The notes: generated by a model not told the origin, from the letters alone. 64,000 nucleotides of DNA from Sedimenticola thiotaurini (GCF_001007875.1 NZ_CP011412.1:2232001-2296000); one strand, 5' to 3'. Shown: positions 52,509 through 62,115, counted from the stretch's first letter. Numbers and translations are program-made.

Positions 52509-53486
52509 GTGCATCCGGAGCCAACCATTTCTTCACCGACGGAACAGAACAGAAACAGCCTGCCATCCGGTACGATTATCGACTGTTACTCGATCATCAA
52601 GCTGATCGGTAGTGGCGGTTTCAGCCTGATCTATCTGGCTGAGGATGAGGATACCCAGGATCATGTGGTGATCAAGGAGTATCTCCCCAAGAAGCTGGCG
52701 ATGCGCAACGAGGCCGGCCTGGTTCAGGTTTGCAGTGAGAAACAGAGCGACTCGTTCCACAACGGCCGCCGGCTCTTCTATCTGGAGGCGAAGGCGCTGG
52801 CCACCCTGCGCCATCCCAACATTGTCAATGTCCGCACCTTCTTCCTGGCCAACAATACCGCCTACCTGGTGATGGACTACGAACATGGCAAGAACCTGGG
52901 CAGCTATATCAAAAAGCGCAATGGGGGACTCAGCACCACCTTTATGCTGACGGTCTTTCCGGGTGTGCTGGATGCGCTCAACCTGATCCACTCGGAAGGT
53001 CAGCTGCACCTGGATATCAAACCCAGCAACATCCATCTGCGCCCGGGGGGTAATCCGTTGCTGCTGGACTTTGGCGCTGTACATCAGTTCGCCACTACCC
53101 GAAGCCGCCAGTCATCCCAGGTGGTGACCCCCGGCTTTGCGCCGGTGGAGCAGTACTACGCCTCGGGCTATGTAGGTCCCTGGAGTGATGTCTACGCCAT
53201 CGGCGCCACCATGCGCTCCTGTATCGAAGGCAAGCCACCCCCATCCGCTATTGAACGACATGCTAAAGATTCCATGAAACCGATCGCAAGTCTGTATAAG
53301 AAACAGTACCCGGCTTTTCTGCTGGAGATAATCGACTGGGCGATGGAGGTGGATCCGCTGCTGCGACCACAGAATGCCGGCATCATGCTGGAAGCCCTGA
53401 CCCAGCAGCTTGGACGCCCGGCCAACAACCAACAGTCACAGCTTGAATCCACCGACAGCCTGTTCACGGAGAAACACCCTGAATGA
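52509..53486 (+). CDS. Serine/threonine protein kinase
   Basis: Soluble eukaryotic-like kinase of 325 residues. Gly-rich loop IGSGGFSLIYLAED near residue 33, the ATP Lys in VVIKEYLP, catalytic loop HLDIKPSNI (Asp about 174), metal motif DFGAVHQF, and an APE-like TPGFAPVEQY. There is no membrane segment or sensor domain. GTG 52509 is the only upstream start in frame, with no clear ribosome site. The stop overlaps the phosphatase start by four bases. Confidence 0.88.
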   Translation: MHPEPTISSPTEQNRNSLPSGTIIDCYSIIKLIGSGGFSLIYLAEDEDTQDHVVIKEYLPKKLAMRNEAGLVQVCSEKQSDSFHNGRRLFYLEAKALATLRHPNIVNVRTFFLANNTAYLVMDYEHGKNLGSYIKKRNGGLSTTFMLTVFPGVLDALNLIHSEGQLHLDIKPSNIHLRPGGNPLLLDFGAVHQFATTRSRQSSQVVTPGFAPVEQYYASGYVGPWSDVYAIGATMRSCIEGKPPPSAIERHAKDSMKPIASLYKKQYPAFLLEIIDWAMEVDPLLRPQNAGIMLEALTQQLGRPANNQQSQLESTDSLFTEKHPE

Positions 53487-54364
53487 GTATTCAACCGGGC
53501 GAATTCGCCTTCAGCAGCCTGATAGGCGACCGTAAGATCAACCAGGATCGCAGCATCCGGGTGGAAGATGGAGATGTGACCCTGCTGGGACTGGGCGACG
53601 GCATGGGGGGCCACCCACGGGGGGAGACCGCCGCACAGGTGTTGATTGATACCTGCCAGAACTACTTCGATCTCACCCCCCATCCGATTCTGAACCCCAG
53701 CAGTTTCCTGACCCGGCTGCTGCACAAGGCACATGAGAACATCGTCGCTTTCGGCTATGAGCAGCAACCGGCCATCGACCCCAGAACCACAGCGGTCGCT
53801 TGTCTGATTCAGAAAAATGTCGCCCACTGGGCCCACGCCGGGGACAGCCGGCTCTACCTGCTACGGGAACATCGGGTACTGGCCCGGACCATCGATCACT
53901 CCTATGTGGAGCGACTGAAGCAGCAGGGCGTGATCACCGCCCGCGAACAGAAGCACCATCCGCAGCGCAACTATGTGACCCGCTGCCTGGGCGGCACCCT
54001 GGTCTCACCCGAGATCACCCTGGGCAAACACAAGCTGGAGGCGGGGGATATCCTGCTGCTGTGCAGTGACGGATTCTGGGGCAGTATCAGTGAAGACGAG
54101 ATGTTGACCACCCTGTTCGGCAAACTACCCCTTTCGGAAGCAGTCCAGGAGCTGGCAGAGCGGGCCGCCCACAAGGCGTTTCCGGACAGTGACAATATCA
54201 CCGCCATCGCCGTGCGCATGGAACCGCTGGACGAGCAGCGGGCCAAGCCACCGAAACACGACAGACCGGAGCATTCGGATGAGAGCAACCTGGCCCAGGC
54301 CATTGCCGAACTCCAGAATGCAATCAACAGTTTTGAAACCGAAAACAAACAGGACAAAGAATGA
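53483..54364 (+). CDS. PP2C-type serine/threonine phosphatase
   Basis: PPM-family phosphatase of 293 residues that probably reverses the action of the kinase before it. Metal-binding motifs are present: [57 protein letters not shown] and [11 protein letters not shown] hydrophilic C-terminal tail of about 50 residues follows. It is joined to both neighbours by ATGA overlaps. Confidence 0.92.
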   Translation: MSIQPGEFAFSSLIGDRKINQDRSIRVEDGDVTLLGLGDGMGGHPRGETAAQVLIDTCQNYFDLTPHPILNPSSFLTRLLHKAHENIVAFGYEQQPAIDPRTTAVACLIQKNVAHWAHAGDSRLYLLREHRVLARTIDHSYVERLKQQGVITAREQKHHPQRNYVTRCLGGTLVSPEITLGKHKLEAGDILLLCSDGFWGSISEDEMLTTLFGKLPLSEAVQELAERAAHKAFPDSDNITAIAVRMEPLDEQRAKPPKHDRPEHSDESNLAQAIAELQNAINSFETENKQDKE

Positions 54365-55077
54365 GACCCAGTGGCCGTACTCCCGATCAGATGCGCGAAG
54401 TATCCATTACCCGACATTTCACTAAACACGCGGAGGGCTCGGTACTGGTCGCTTTCGGCGATACCCAGGTCATTTGCACCGCCTCGGTGGAGGATCGTGT
54501 CCCCCCCTTTCTCAAGGGCAAAGGGCAGGGCTGGGTTACCGCGGAGTACGGCATGCTGCCCCGCTCCACCAACACCCGCATGGCGCGGGAATCGAGCCGG
54601 GGCAAACAGAGCGGCCGCACCCTGGAGATCCAGCGCCTGATCGGACGCAGCCTGCGGGCGGTGATCGATCTTCAGGCCCTGGGGGAGCGCACCATCACGC
54701 TGGACTGCGATGTCATCCAGGCCGACGGCGGCACCCGCACCGCCTCCATCTCGGGCGCCTATGTGGCGCTGTGCGATGCCATCGGCAACCTGCGCTCATC
54801 CGGCAAACTGGCCACTGACCCGGTGCACGGACAGCTCGCCTCCGTTTCGGTCGGCATCTACCGGGGCACGCCGGTACTGGACCTGGATTACGCCGAGGAT
54901 TCCCAGGCCGAGACCGATATGAACGTGGTGATGAATGACGCCGGTGCCTTTATTGAGGTACAGGGCACGGCGGAGGGTCACGCCTTCCATCTGCAGGAGC
55001 TCAATGCCATGCTGGCACTGGCGGATAGCGGCATTCGGCAGATCATGGCAGTGCAGCAAGCCACCTTGGACAACTGA
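54361..55077 (+). CDS. rph: Ribonuclease PH
   Basis: Phosphorolytic 3'-to-5' exoribonuclease of 238 residues trimming tRNA and rRNA ends. [44 protein letters not shown] opens it; [17 protein letters not shown] and [18 protein letters not shown]-like blocks (here [18 protein letters not shown]) carry the phosphate and RNA sites. Translationally coupled to the phosphatase gene. An intrinsic hairpin follows. Confidence 0.95.
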   Translation: MRPSGRTPDQMREVSITRHFTKHAEGSVLVAFGDTQVICTASVEDRVPPFLKGKGQGWVTAEYGMLPRSTNTRMARESSRGKQSGRTLEIQRLIGRSLRAVIDLQALGERTITLDCDVIQADGGTRTASISGAYVALCDAIGNLRSSGKLATDPVHGQLASVSVGIYRGTPVLDLDYAEDSQAETDMNVVMNDAGAFIEVQGTAEGHAFHLQELNAMLALADSGIRQIMAVQQATLDN

Positions 55078-55094
55078 CCCGCACACTATAAAAG

Positions 55095-55114
55095 CGGCTT
55101 CCACCGGGAAGCCG
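55095..55114 (+). terminator. Terminator after rph
   Basis: CGGCTTCC (55095-55102) and GGAAGCCG (55107-55114) form an eight-base stem with a four-base loop, followed by TTCTGT. It lies 17 bases after the rph stop and also just past the end of the convergent aminotransferase gene. Confidence 0.65.
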
Positions 55115-55132
55115 TTCTGTGCCCCACACCGG

Positions 55133-56473
55133 TCATACCGCCTGGATGCTCTCCCCCAGCACTTCGATCATCCGGTCAATTTCATGCTGCCGGATAGTCA
55201 TGGCCGGGCCAAGTTGGATGGTGTCCCCTCCGTAGCGCACATAAACGCCCTGATCCCAGCAACGCATGGCGATCTCCCAGGGACGCCGGGCCGGTTCACC
55301 CGGACTGGGTGCGATCTGTACCGCACCGGCCAGTCCGAAGTTGCGGATATCGGTAATGGCAGGGAGCCCCCTTAAACTGTGCAGGGCCGTCTCGAAGTGG
55401 GGCGCCAGCTCCGCGGCTCGCTCAGCCAGTCGATCCTGTTCAAACAGTTCCAGGGCGGCCAGACCCGCCGCACAGGCCAGGGGGTGGGCGGAGTAGGTGT
55501 AGCCGTGGGGAAACTCCACCAGATATTCCGGTCCACCATGTTCCATGAAGGTCTGGTAGATATCCGCCCGGGCCAGCGTCGCCCCCATCGGTACCACGCC
55601 GTTGGTCAGCCCCTTGGCCAGGGTCATGATATCCGGGGTCACGCCAAAGGCATCCGCCGCGAAGGCGTGACCGGTGCGCCCGAAGCCGGTGATCACCTCG
55701 TCGAAAATGAGCAGGATCGCGTGCCTGTCGCAGATCTCCCGCAGCCGCTGCAGATAGCCCGCCGGCGGCACAATCACCCCGGCCGACCCGGCGATGGGTT
55801 CTACGATCACCGCGGCGATATTGGAGGCGTCATGCAGTGCCACCAACTCCTCCAGCTGATCCGCCAGGTTCGCCCCGTGGGCCGGCACACCCCGACTGAA
55901 GGCGTTGTCCGGCAGCAGGGTATGGGGCAGATGATCGGCATCCAGCAGGGTGCCGAACAACTTGCGATTCGGACCGATGCCACCCAGGCTGATTCCACCA
56001 AAGTTGACCCCGTGATACCCCTTCACCCGGCCGATCAGTTTGCTCTTTCCCGGCATCCCTTTCAGACGCCAGTAGGCGCGCGCCATTTTCAGCGCGGTCT
56101 CAACCGCCTCTGAACCGGAATTGGAGAAGAATACATAATCCAGTCCAGGCGGGGTGAGCTGCTTGAGCCGGTTAGCCAGTTGGAACGACAGGGGGTGACC
56201 GAACTGGAATCCCGGCCCATAGTCCAGGCGATCCAGCTGGGTGCTGATCGCCTGGCTTATCTCGGGCCGGTTATGGCCCGCGCCGCAACACCAGAGACCG
56301 GACACACCATCCAGAATGCGCCGGCCGTCGGCACTCTGGTAATAGTTTCCTTCCGCGGCCACTATCATGCGCGGTTGCTGCTTGAACTGACGGTTGCCGG
56401 TAAAGGGCATCCAGTGCGCTTCCAGCGCCTCACGCTCCAGGCCGGCGCTCAGTCGGGGATCGAAGTCTGACAT
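55133..56473 (-). CDS. Class III omega-amino acid:pyruvate aminotransferase
   Basis: PLP aminotransferase of 446 residues, similar in pattern to beta-alanine:pyruvate and omega-amino acid transaminases. HWMPFTGNRQFK, VSGLWCCGAGHNRPEI, NSGSEAVETALKMARAYW, the cofactor Asp in LIFDEVITGFGRTG and the PLP Lys in MTLAKGLTNGVVPMG are visible. ATG 56473 follows AAGGAAAG; the 21-residue upstream extension is rejected. The amino donor is not known, as no pathway genes adjoin it. Confidence 0.85.
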   Translation of the reverse strand: MSDFDPRLSAGLEREALEAHWMPFTGNRQFKQQPRMIVAAEGNYYQSADGRRILDGVSGLWCCGAGHNRPEISQAISTQLDRLDYGPGFQFGHPLSFQLANRLKQLTPPGLDYVFFSNSGSEAVETALKMARAYWRLKGMPGKSKLIGRVKGYHGVNFGGISLGGIGPNRKLFGTLLDADHLPHTLLPDNAFSRGVPAHGANLADQLEELVALHDASNIAAVIVEPIAGSAGVIVPPAGYLQRLREICDRHAILLIFDEVITGFGRTGHAFAADAFGVTPDIMTLAKGLTNGVVPMGATLARADIYQTFMEHGGPEYLVEFPHGYTYSAHPLACAAGLAALELFEQDRLAERAAELAPHFETALHSLRGLPAITDIRNFGLAGAVQIAPSPGEPARRPWEIAMRCWDQGVYVRYGGDTIQLGPAMTIRQHEIDRMIEVLGESIQAV

Positions 56474-56667
56474 GGCACTTTCCTTAATGCAGCGAAATCC
56501 AGCGAATCCCCCGAACGACAGGGACCGGTGATACAACGATAGTAGCAGTATGGCAGATGGGGCGATTTATACCGCCGAGCCGAAGCGCTTCTGCTAGAAT
56601 GCTGTCCTCAGGTGACCTGTCGTCGGTTGCCAGCCCCATACCGCCCTAACAGAACCAGGGGAAACCC

Positions 56668-57198
56668 ATGATCTCACCCAAACTTCGACTGACGCTGCTG
56701 GGCGTTGCCACCGCACTGCTCACCGGCTACTCCATCGAATCAAACGCCGACCAGAAAGGGGCGGCGGCCACCGGAGAAGCGGAAAACGGCACCTGCAGGT
56801 ACGAACCCGGAGCCCAGTGCTCCTGGGCGGTACGCAGCGGTGTGCAACTTCCCGGCGTCGACATGCATGAGGCATCCATGGCCTCAATGAAGCTGGACAA
56901 TGCCAACCTGCAAGGGGCCAATCTCTCCCGCGCCATCCTGCAGCTGGCAAACCTGCAAGGTGCCAACCTGATGCTGGGTAACCTGGAACACGCTACGCTG
57001 GTTGCAGTGAACCTGCAGGGGGCCAATCTGATGCTGGCCAACCTGCAGGGCGCTAACTTCCTGGAAGCGGATCTTCGGGGCGCTAACCTTCGGGGCGCCA
57101 ACCTGGCGGGGGCGATTCTGATCGCGGCCAGGCTGGATAATGCCATCTGGACAGATGGTCGGGTCTGCGCCGAAGGCTCCAAGGGCGAGTGCCTGTAG
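56668..57198 (+). CDS. Exported pentapeptide-repeat protein
   Basis: Protein of 176 residues with a probable signal peptide (MISPKLRLTLLGVATALLTGYSIESNA). Two Cys follow (GTCRYEPGAQCSW), then about 17 pentapeptide repeats of the A(N/D)Lxx type from residue 65 to 165 (ANLQGANLSRAILQLANLQG and so on), and two more Cys at the end (VCAEGSKGEC). The repeats should form a right-handed quadrilateral beta-helix. The four Cys could form disulfides capping the ends in the periplasm. No function is known. Confidence 0.82.
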   Translation: MISPKLRLTLLGVATALLTGYSIESNADQKGAAATGEAENGTCRYEPGAQCSWAVRSGVQLPGVDMHEASMASMKLDNANLQGANLSRAILQLANLQGANLMLGNLEHATLVAVNLQGANLMLANLQGANFLEADLRGANLRGANLAGAILIAARLDNAIWTDGRVCAEGSKGECL

Positions 57199-57229
57199 CC
57201 GGGGTTAAACCGATCACCCGCACAATAAA

Positions 57230-57257
57230 AAGGCCTTACCCGCAAAGGTAAGGCCTT
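57230..57257. terminator. Bidirectional terminator between the pentapeptide gene and ccmI
   Basis: AAGGCCTTACC (57230-57240) and GGTAAGGCCTT (57247-57257) form an 11-base perfect stem with a six-base loop. On the minus strand TTTTATT follows, so it terminates the ccm operon; on the plus strand it also ends the pentapeptide gene, though less efficiently since GTCG follows. Confidence 0.8.
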
Positions 57258-57281
57258 GTCGATCAGCTACCGGAACCCGGA

Positions 57282-58541
57282 TCAGGGCACAACCGAGTCG
57301 ATCACCAGTTCAACCACAGCATCGTCACTGACCGTGACAGGTGACACCTCACCCAACAGGTCCCCGCTTGCGGCGATGGCGTTGCCGGACTGGGAGATCC
57401 GCGCACCAACGACCACCTGGGGGAATCGGGCCAGGCTCATTCCCGGAACCATCGCCTGTGCTTCATTCAACTCCACGGTGGCGGGCAGGTCACTCGCCCG
57501 CATGCGCACAGCCGCCAGGGGCATTTTCGGGCCGCTAAGGGCGCGGGCGTAGATAAACAGAATCTCGTCAGGCTTCACCCGCTCCGCCAGCTCTTCAGAC
57601 AGGGTGATGCGGGCGGTAATAGCGGCTCCCGACGGGGCGGCAGCGGGCTCAGCCTGCGCTGTTTGTTCCGGGGCAGCGCCTGGTGCCAGGTTTGCCAGTT
57701 GCTGCTCCGTCGCTGCGATCAGCCGGTCGACCTGTTGCGTGGCATCGGGATCTGCAGCCAGCATGGGCTTCAGATGACGCAGATGTTGCAGGGCAAGGGC
57801 CGGATTGCCCGACTGACTCTCCACCATCCCGGCCAGCCAGAGCGCGGTCTGATCGTCTGGTGCCAGGCTGACGGCCCGGCGAATCAGTTCGGCGGGACGG
57901 CCCTGCAGATCACCACCGGCCGACATCGCCAGGGCATCGGCCAGCGCCAGAAGAATTGAGGGCTGATCACTGACCAGCTGATTCACCTTGTCAAAGGCGG
58001 TTGCCGCCTTCTGGTACTCTTTCATCGCCATGTGGGTACGGCCGAGCAGATACCACCCCTCCGCATCCTCGGGATTCTGTGCCAGCCGGGCCTCCAGCAT
58101 ACCCAGCATCTCGTCAATTGAAGGCAGTTCACCATCCTGCTGCTGCGCCACCAGGGCCTCCCCATCAACCAGCTGGGGGGTACCCAAATAGAAATAGACT
58201 GACAGGGTGGCGCCAACAATAAACAGGGCGGAAAACAGCAGGGCAAAGGGGCTGGATCCGGTACTTTTCGGAGCAGCCGTATCGGCACTGTCGCCGCTGC
58301 CACTATCCAGATCGATCAGCAGGGCCTGCTCCAGTTCGAGGCGGGTCTGCTCGTACTCCTCCTCAGACAGCGAGCCGGCTTCGTGTTCGCTTTTCAGCTC
58401 CGCCAGCCGCTCCCGGGCAATAATGACATTTTGCGTGTCGCGGTCGGAATCGGGTAATTCGGAGGCGCGCAGCAGTGAGGGGGCGATAAACGCCAACGCG
58501 ATCAGTATCATGACCGCCGTTACAATCCAGAATACTATCAT
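57282..58541 (-). CDS. ccmI: Cytochrome c biogenesis protein CcmI
   Basis: CcmI (CycH) of 419 residues. Two membrane segments, IVFWIVTAVMILIALAFIAPSLL and one near residue 100 (PFALLFSALFIVGATLSVYFYLG), flank a short cytoplasmic coil. A periplasmic TPR region follows (PEDAEGWYLLGRTHMAMKEYQKAATAFDKV), then a C-terminal domain. It presents apocytochrome c to CcmF/H. Last gene of the operon, overlapping ccmH by four bases. Confidence 0.92.
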   Translation of the reverse strand: MIVFWIVTAVMILIALAFIAPSLLRASELPDSDRDTQNVIIARERLAELKSEHEAGSLSEEEYEQTRLELEQALLIDLDSGSGDSADTAAPKSTGSSPFALLFSALFIVGATLSVYFYLGTPQLVDGEALVAQQQDGELPSIDEMLGMLEARLAQNPEDAEGWYLLGRTHMAMKEYQKAATAFDKVNQLVSDQPSILLALADALAMSAGGDLQGRPAELIRRAVSLAPDDQTALWLAGMVESQSGNPALALQHLRHLKPMLAADPDATQQVDRLIAATEQQLANLAPGAAPEQTAQAEPAAAPSGAAITARITLSEELAERVKPDEILFIYARALSGPKMPLAAVRMRASDLPATVELNEAQAMVPGMSLARFPQVVVGARISQSGNAIAASGDLLGEVSPVTVSDDAVVELVIDSVVP

Positions 58542-58999
58542 CTGTTTTTATCTTCTTCGCCAAGCAACGTCTTGGCTCTCTGCAGGTCGATATCACTGAT
58601 CCGGGTATCCGCCTGTTTACCCCTTCTCCGAATGAAAAAGATCAGTATGAATACACCACCGGCCAGGATCGCGAATGGGCCCACCCAAAGCAGCAGGGTG
58701 GATGCCTGAAGCGGTGGACGATAGAGCACGAAGTCGCCATAGCGTTTGACCATGTAGTCAACCACGTCCTGTTTACTGGAACCATCCTGGACCATCTGGT
58801 AGGTCTTGTGGCGCATGTCCTGGGCCAGTTCCGCGTTGGAGGCGGCCAGATTCTGATTCTGGCAGACCAGACAGCGCAGCTCATCAACCAGCTCCTTGTA
58901 GCGTGCCTCCTTCTCAGGATCATCAAACTCGATCGCTTCAATACCTGCCAGGGCAACCAGGGGCACCAACAGGAGTAAAAACAGCCAGGCACGTCTCAT
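58538..58999 (-). CDS. ccmH: Cytochrome c maturation protein CcmH
   Basis: Periplasm-facing thiol oxidoreductase of 153 residues reducing the CXXCH of apocytochromes. The signal/anchor WLFLLLLVPLVALAGIEAIEF, the redox motif LRCLVCQNQNLAASNA near residue 41 and a C-terminal membrane helix (LLLWVGPFAILAGGVFILIFF) match CcmH. It overlaps ccmG and ccmI by four bases each. Confidence 0.94.
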   Translation of the reverse strand: MRRAWLFLLLLVPLVALAGIEAIEFDDPEKEARYKELVDELRCLVCQNQNLAASNAELAQDMRHKTYQMVQDGSSKQDVVDYMVKRYGDFVLYRPPLQASTLLLWVGPFAILAGGVFILIFFIRRRGKQADTRISDIDLQRAKTLLGEEDKNR

Positions 59000-59529
59000 G
59001 ACTCACCCTCCAGTTGCTGCAACAGCGGCTTGAACTCTTCATCCCAAACCTGCTGATAAAGTGGGCCGGTGTGCTTCTTTCGAATCATGCCCTGTTTATC
59101 AATCACAAAGGTCTCGGGAGCGCCATACACGCCCCAGTCCATAATCGACTCACTCTCCGGATCAAACCCGACAGCGGCAAACGGATTGCCCTTTCTGTTG
59201 AGGAAATTGAGTGCCTCGGCCCGTTCATCACGCCAGTCAATGCCGATAATGGTGATTCCTTCATTTTTGGCCAGATGGAGCAGGAACTCATGCTCACGCC
59301 AACACTCGGGACACCAGGTTCCCCAGACATTGAGCAGCCACACCTTGCCCTTCATAGTGTCGGAACTGACGGTTTTGTCTGGCTCGAACAGGTCAGGGAG
59401 CGTGAAGCCGGGAGCCGGTTCGTTGACCAGCACCGATGGCACATCACGGGGGTTCAGGGTCAGCCCGATGCCAAGCAAAGCCACCAGAGCCAGAAAAATA
59501 CCCAGCGGGATCAGAAAGCGCGCTTTCAT
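58996..59529 (-). CDS. ccmG: Thiol:disulfide interchange protein CcmG (DsbE)
   Basis: Membrane-anchored thioredoxin-fold protein of 177 residues in the periplasm. N-terminal helix FLIPLGIFLALVALLGIGLTL; redox centre LNVWGTWCPECWREHEFL near residue 76 with the WCPEC motif; and the DWGVYGAPETFVIDKQG cis-Pro region. It supplies electrons to CcmH. Confidence 0.94.
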   Translation of the reverse strand: MKARFLIPLGIFLALVALLGIGLTLNPRDVPSVLVNEPAPGFTLPDLFEPDKTVSSDTMKGKVWLLNVWGTWCPECWREHEFLLHLAKNEGITIIGIDWRDERAEALNFLNRKGNPFAAVGFDPESESIMDWGVYGAPETFVIDKQGMIRKKHTGPLYQQVWDEEFKPLLQQLEGES

Positions 59530-61499
59530 ACCGTGCCCACCGTAACACCTTCGACCGCGACGCTGGCTTTGCGCTTCAGTCGGTAATAACGTCGATCAGT
59601 CGCCGCCAGCAGGCCACCAAATGCCATCAGCAGACCACCCAGCCAGACCCAGCGGATAAAGGGCTTGTGGTAGAGGCGGACACTCCAGGCCCCCTCATCA
59701 CCCAGCGGTTCCCCCAGTGCAACAAACAGGTCACGGAACAGACCGGCATCGATACCGGCTTCGGTCATGGGCATACCGGTCTGGTAATTGCGCTTCTCAG
59801 GGCTCAGATGGGTAATCTTCTGCCCCTCCAGATAGACATCCACCTCACCCCGGAAGGCCTGGTAGTTCGGTCCCTGGGAGCGCTTTACCCCCTGAAACAT
59901 GAACTCATAGCCACCCAGCGAATAACTCTCACCCGGTGCCAGGCGCACGTCCTTCTCCTCGCTGTAGACACTGGTCAGGGTAATACCCACGACGAACACC
60001 GCCAAGCCGGCATGGCCCAGCATCATGCCCCAGCCCGAGCGGGGTGTATTGGCCATGGTCTGGGAGAAAGAGCGTCCCGCGGTATGCCGATCAAACAGCC
60101 ACTGCAGGGTGGTGAGCATGATCCACACCGCCAGCACCAGGGCCAGCGCGGCACCCCAGGAAAAATGGGGTGCCAGCAACATCAGACCCAGTCCGGCAAT
60201 CACACTGAACAGCAGGGAGAGGCGCAGCTTGGCAAACAGGCGCTGACCGCTGTCGTGCCGCCAGCGCGCCAGCGCGCCAACGCCCACCAATGCCGCCAGC
60301 GGTGCGGTCAGGGGAATGAAAACCGAATTAAAGTAGGGCGGACCCACCGAGATCTTACCCAGACCAAGGGCGTCGATGGCCAGGGGATAGAGTGTCCCCA
60401 ACAGCACACTGCAGGCCGCCACCACCAGAATCACATTATTCAGCAACAGGCCGGTCTCACGGGAGATCAGCTTGAAACTGACACTGCTGCGGATCTGGGA
60501 AGCGCGCCAGGAGTACAGGACCAGTGAACCACCCACCACCACACAAAGGAAGGTGAGGATAAAGATACCCCGGCCCGGGTCGGTGGCGAAGGCATGCACC
60601 GAGGTGAGAACACCGGAACGCACCAGGAAAGTGCCGAGCAGGCTGAGCGAGAACGCAAATATGGCCAGCAGTACCGTCCAGGCCTTGAAAGCCCCCCGTT
60701 TCTCCGTCACCGCCAGGGAGTGGATCAGCGCCGTACCCACCAGCCAGGGCATGAAAGAGGCGTTCTCCACCGGATCCCAGAACCACCAGCCGCCCCAACC
60801 CAGCTCGTAGTAGGCCCACCAGCTGCCCAGTACGATACCCACGGTCAGGAACATCCAGGCCACGTTGGTCCAGGGACGGGACCAGCGGGCCCAGGCCGCA
60901 TCCAGCTGGCCACCCAGCATGGCGGCGATGGCGAAGGCGAAGGCAACCGAGAAACCCACGTAACCCATGTAGAGCATGGGCGGATGAATCGCCAGACCGG
61001 GATCCTGCAACAGCGGGTTGAGTTCCCGACCCTCTATGGGCGGATTAACCAGCCGGTCAAACGGGTTCGAGGTAAACAGCATGAACAGCAGGAATCCGAC
61101 ACTGACCATTCCCATCACGCCGATCACCCGGGCCAGCATGATTTCCGGCATGCTGCGACTGAACAGCACGACCGCCCCGGTCCATAAGGAGAGAATCAGG
61201 GTCCACAGCAGCAGTGAACCTTCGTGAGCACCCCAGACGCCGGAAATCAGGTAGATCAACGGCAACTGGGTGTTGGAGTTGTGCGCCACATAGCTGACAG
61301 AAAAATCATGTACCAGGAAGGAGTAGGTCAGGCAGCCATAGGCCACCACCATGAACAGCAGCTGTGCCAATGCCGCAGGCTTGGCCACCGCAACCCAGCC
61401 GGCAATGCGCCGATGGGCGCCGATGATCGGCAGAGTCGCCTGAATCAGCGCCAGTGACAACGCCAGAATCAGCGCCACATGTCCAAGTTCAGGAATCAT
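59526..61499 (-). CDS. ccmF: Heme lyase subunit CcmF
   Basis: Large membrane protein of 657 residues with about 15 helices, attaching heme to apocytochrome c. The Trp-rich domain WAYYELGWGGWWFWDPVENA near residue 230 is intact, and His-containing loops (GVWGAHEGSLLLW, GYVGFSV) are present. It overlaps ccmG by four bases and touches ccmE by one. Confidence 0.95.
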   Translation of the reverse strand: MIPELGHVALILALSLALIQATLPIIGAHRRIAGWVAVAKPAALAQLLFMVVAYGCLTYSFLVHDFSVSYVAHNSNTQLPLIYLISGVWGAHEGSLLLWTLILSLWTGAVVLFSRSMPEIMLARVIGVMGMVSVGFLLFMLFTSNPFDRLVNPPIEGRELNPLLQDPGLAIHPPMLYMGYVGFSVAFAFAIAAMLGGQLDAAWARWSRPWTNVAWMFLTVGIVLGSWWAYYELGWGGWWFWDPVENASFMPWLVGTALIHSLAVTEKRGAFKAWTVLLAIFAFSLSLLGTFLVRSGVLTSVHAFATDPGRGIFILTFLCVVVGGSLVLYSWRASQIRSSVSFKLISRETGLLLNNVILVVAACSVLLGTLYPLAIDALGLGKISVGPPYFNSVFIPLTAPLAALVGVGALARWRHDSGQRLFAKLRLSLLFSVIAGLGLMLLAPHFSWGAALALVLAVWIMLTTLQWLFDRHTAGRSFSQTMANTPRSGWGMMLGHAGLAVFVVGITLTSVYSEEKDVRLAPGESYSLGGYEFMFQGVKRSQGPNYQAFRGEVDVYLEGQKITHLSPEKRNYQTGMPMTEAGIDAGLFRDLFVALGEPLGDEGAWSVRLYHKPFIRWVWLGGLLMAFGGLLAATDRRYYRLKRKASVAVEGVTVGTV

Positions 61500-61945
61500 C
61501 AGTTGGCAACTCCCGTCGATGTATCGGTCTGGGCCTTCGCCATGGCATCCGCCACTTCGGGCGGCATGTAGTTTTCATCGTGTTTGGCCAGCACTTCATC
61601 GGCGATGAACACCCCATCCGGGCCCATGCGACCCTGGGCGATCACCCCCTGACCCTCAGCAAACAGATCCGGCAGAATACCGGTATAGGCCACATTGATG
61701 GTGTTGGCATAGTCAGTCACAGCAAACCGCACCGTCAACTCCTTGCCACGCTCCAGACTTCCTGCCGCGACCATACCGCCGAGACGGTAGACATGATCAT
61801 CCGGCGCCTTGCTCTGGGCCACTTCGGTGGGCGAGAAAAAATAGGATAGGTTGCTGTCCAGCGCATTGAACAACAGCCAGGCGGCCAATCCGAGTCCTGC
61901 CAGTCCTGCCACCAGGAACCCAAGTCTCTTATGTCTTGCCTTCAT
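61499..61945 (-). CDS. ccmE: Heme chaperone CcmE
   Basis: Periplasmic heme chaperone of 148 residues with an N-terminal anchor (LGFLVAGLAGLGLAAWLLFNAL). The heme-binding His and nearby Tyr are in VLAKHDENYMPPE near residue 125. It receives heme from CcmC/CcmD and passes it to CcmF. The start overlaps ccmD by four bases (ATGA). Confidence 0.95.
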   Translation of the reverse strand: MKARHKRLGFLVAGLAGLGLAAWLLFNALDSNLSYFFSPTEVAQSKAPDDHVYRLGGMVAAGSLERGKELTVRFAVTDYANTINVAYTGILPDLFAEGQGVIAQGRMGPDGVFIADEVLAKHDENYMPPEVADAMAKAQTDTSTGVAN

Positions 61946-62115
61946 ACCTTTTCTCCTGCTTTCATCCGGTTAATTCGGACAATGCGCTGCAATACGGCAC
62001 GCCGGTGACTCCGAACCATAATCGGCTCAATAATCATCAATAGCGCGGAAATGCCGAACGAGCCCCACACATAGAGGGCATAACCGCCCATATTAAAAAA
62101 CTCAGCCACCGTCAT
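61942..62115 (-). CDS. ccmD: Heme exporter small subunit CcmD
   Basis: Small membrane protein of 57 residues. MTVAEFFNMGGYALYVWGSF starts it, with a single helix through GISALLMIIEP, then a basic cytoplasmic tail (MVRSHRRAVLQRIVRINRMKAGEKV). ATG 62115 overlaps the ccmC stop in ATGA and its TGA overlaps the ccmE start in ATGA. Size, helix, YALYVW motif and exact coupling all identify CcmD, which helps release holo-CcmE from CcmC. Confidence 0.9.
   Translation of the reverse strand: MTVAEFFNMGGYALYVWGSFGISALLMIIEPIMVRSHRRAVLQRIVRINRMKAGEKV

Noticed and set aside
56880-57160. Tandem DNA repeat or CRISPR-like array
   Set aside because: The repetition (AACCTGCARGG-like units) is explained by the pentapeptide-repeat coding sequence and has no spacer structure.
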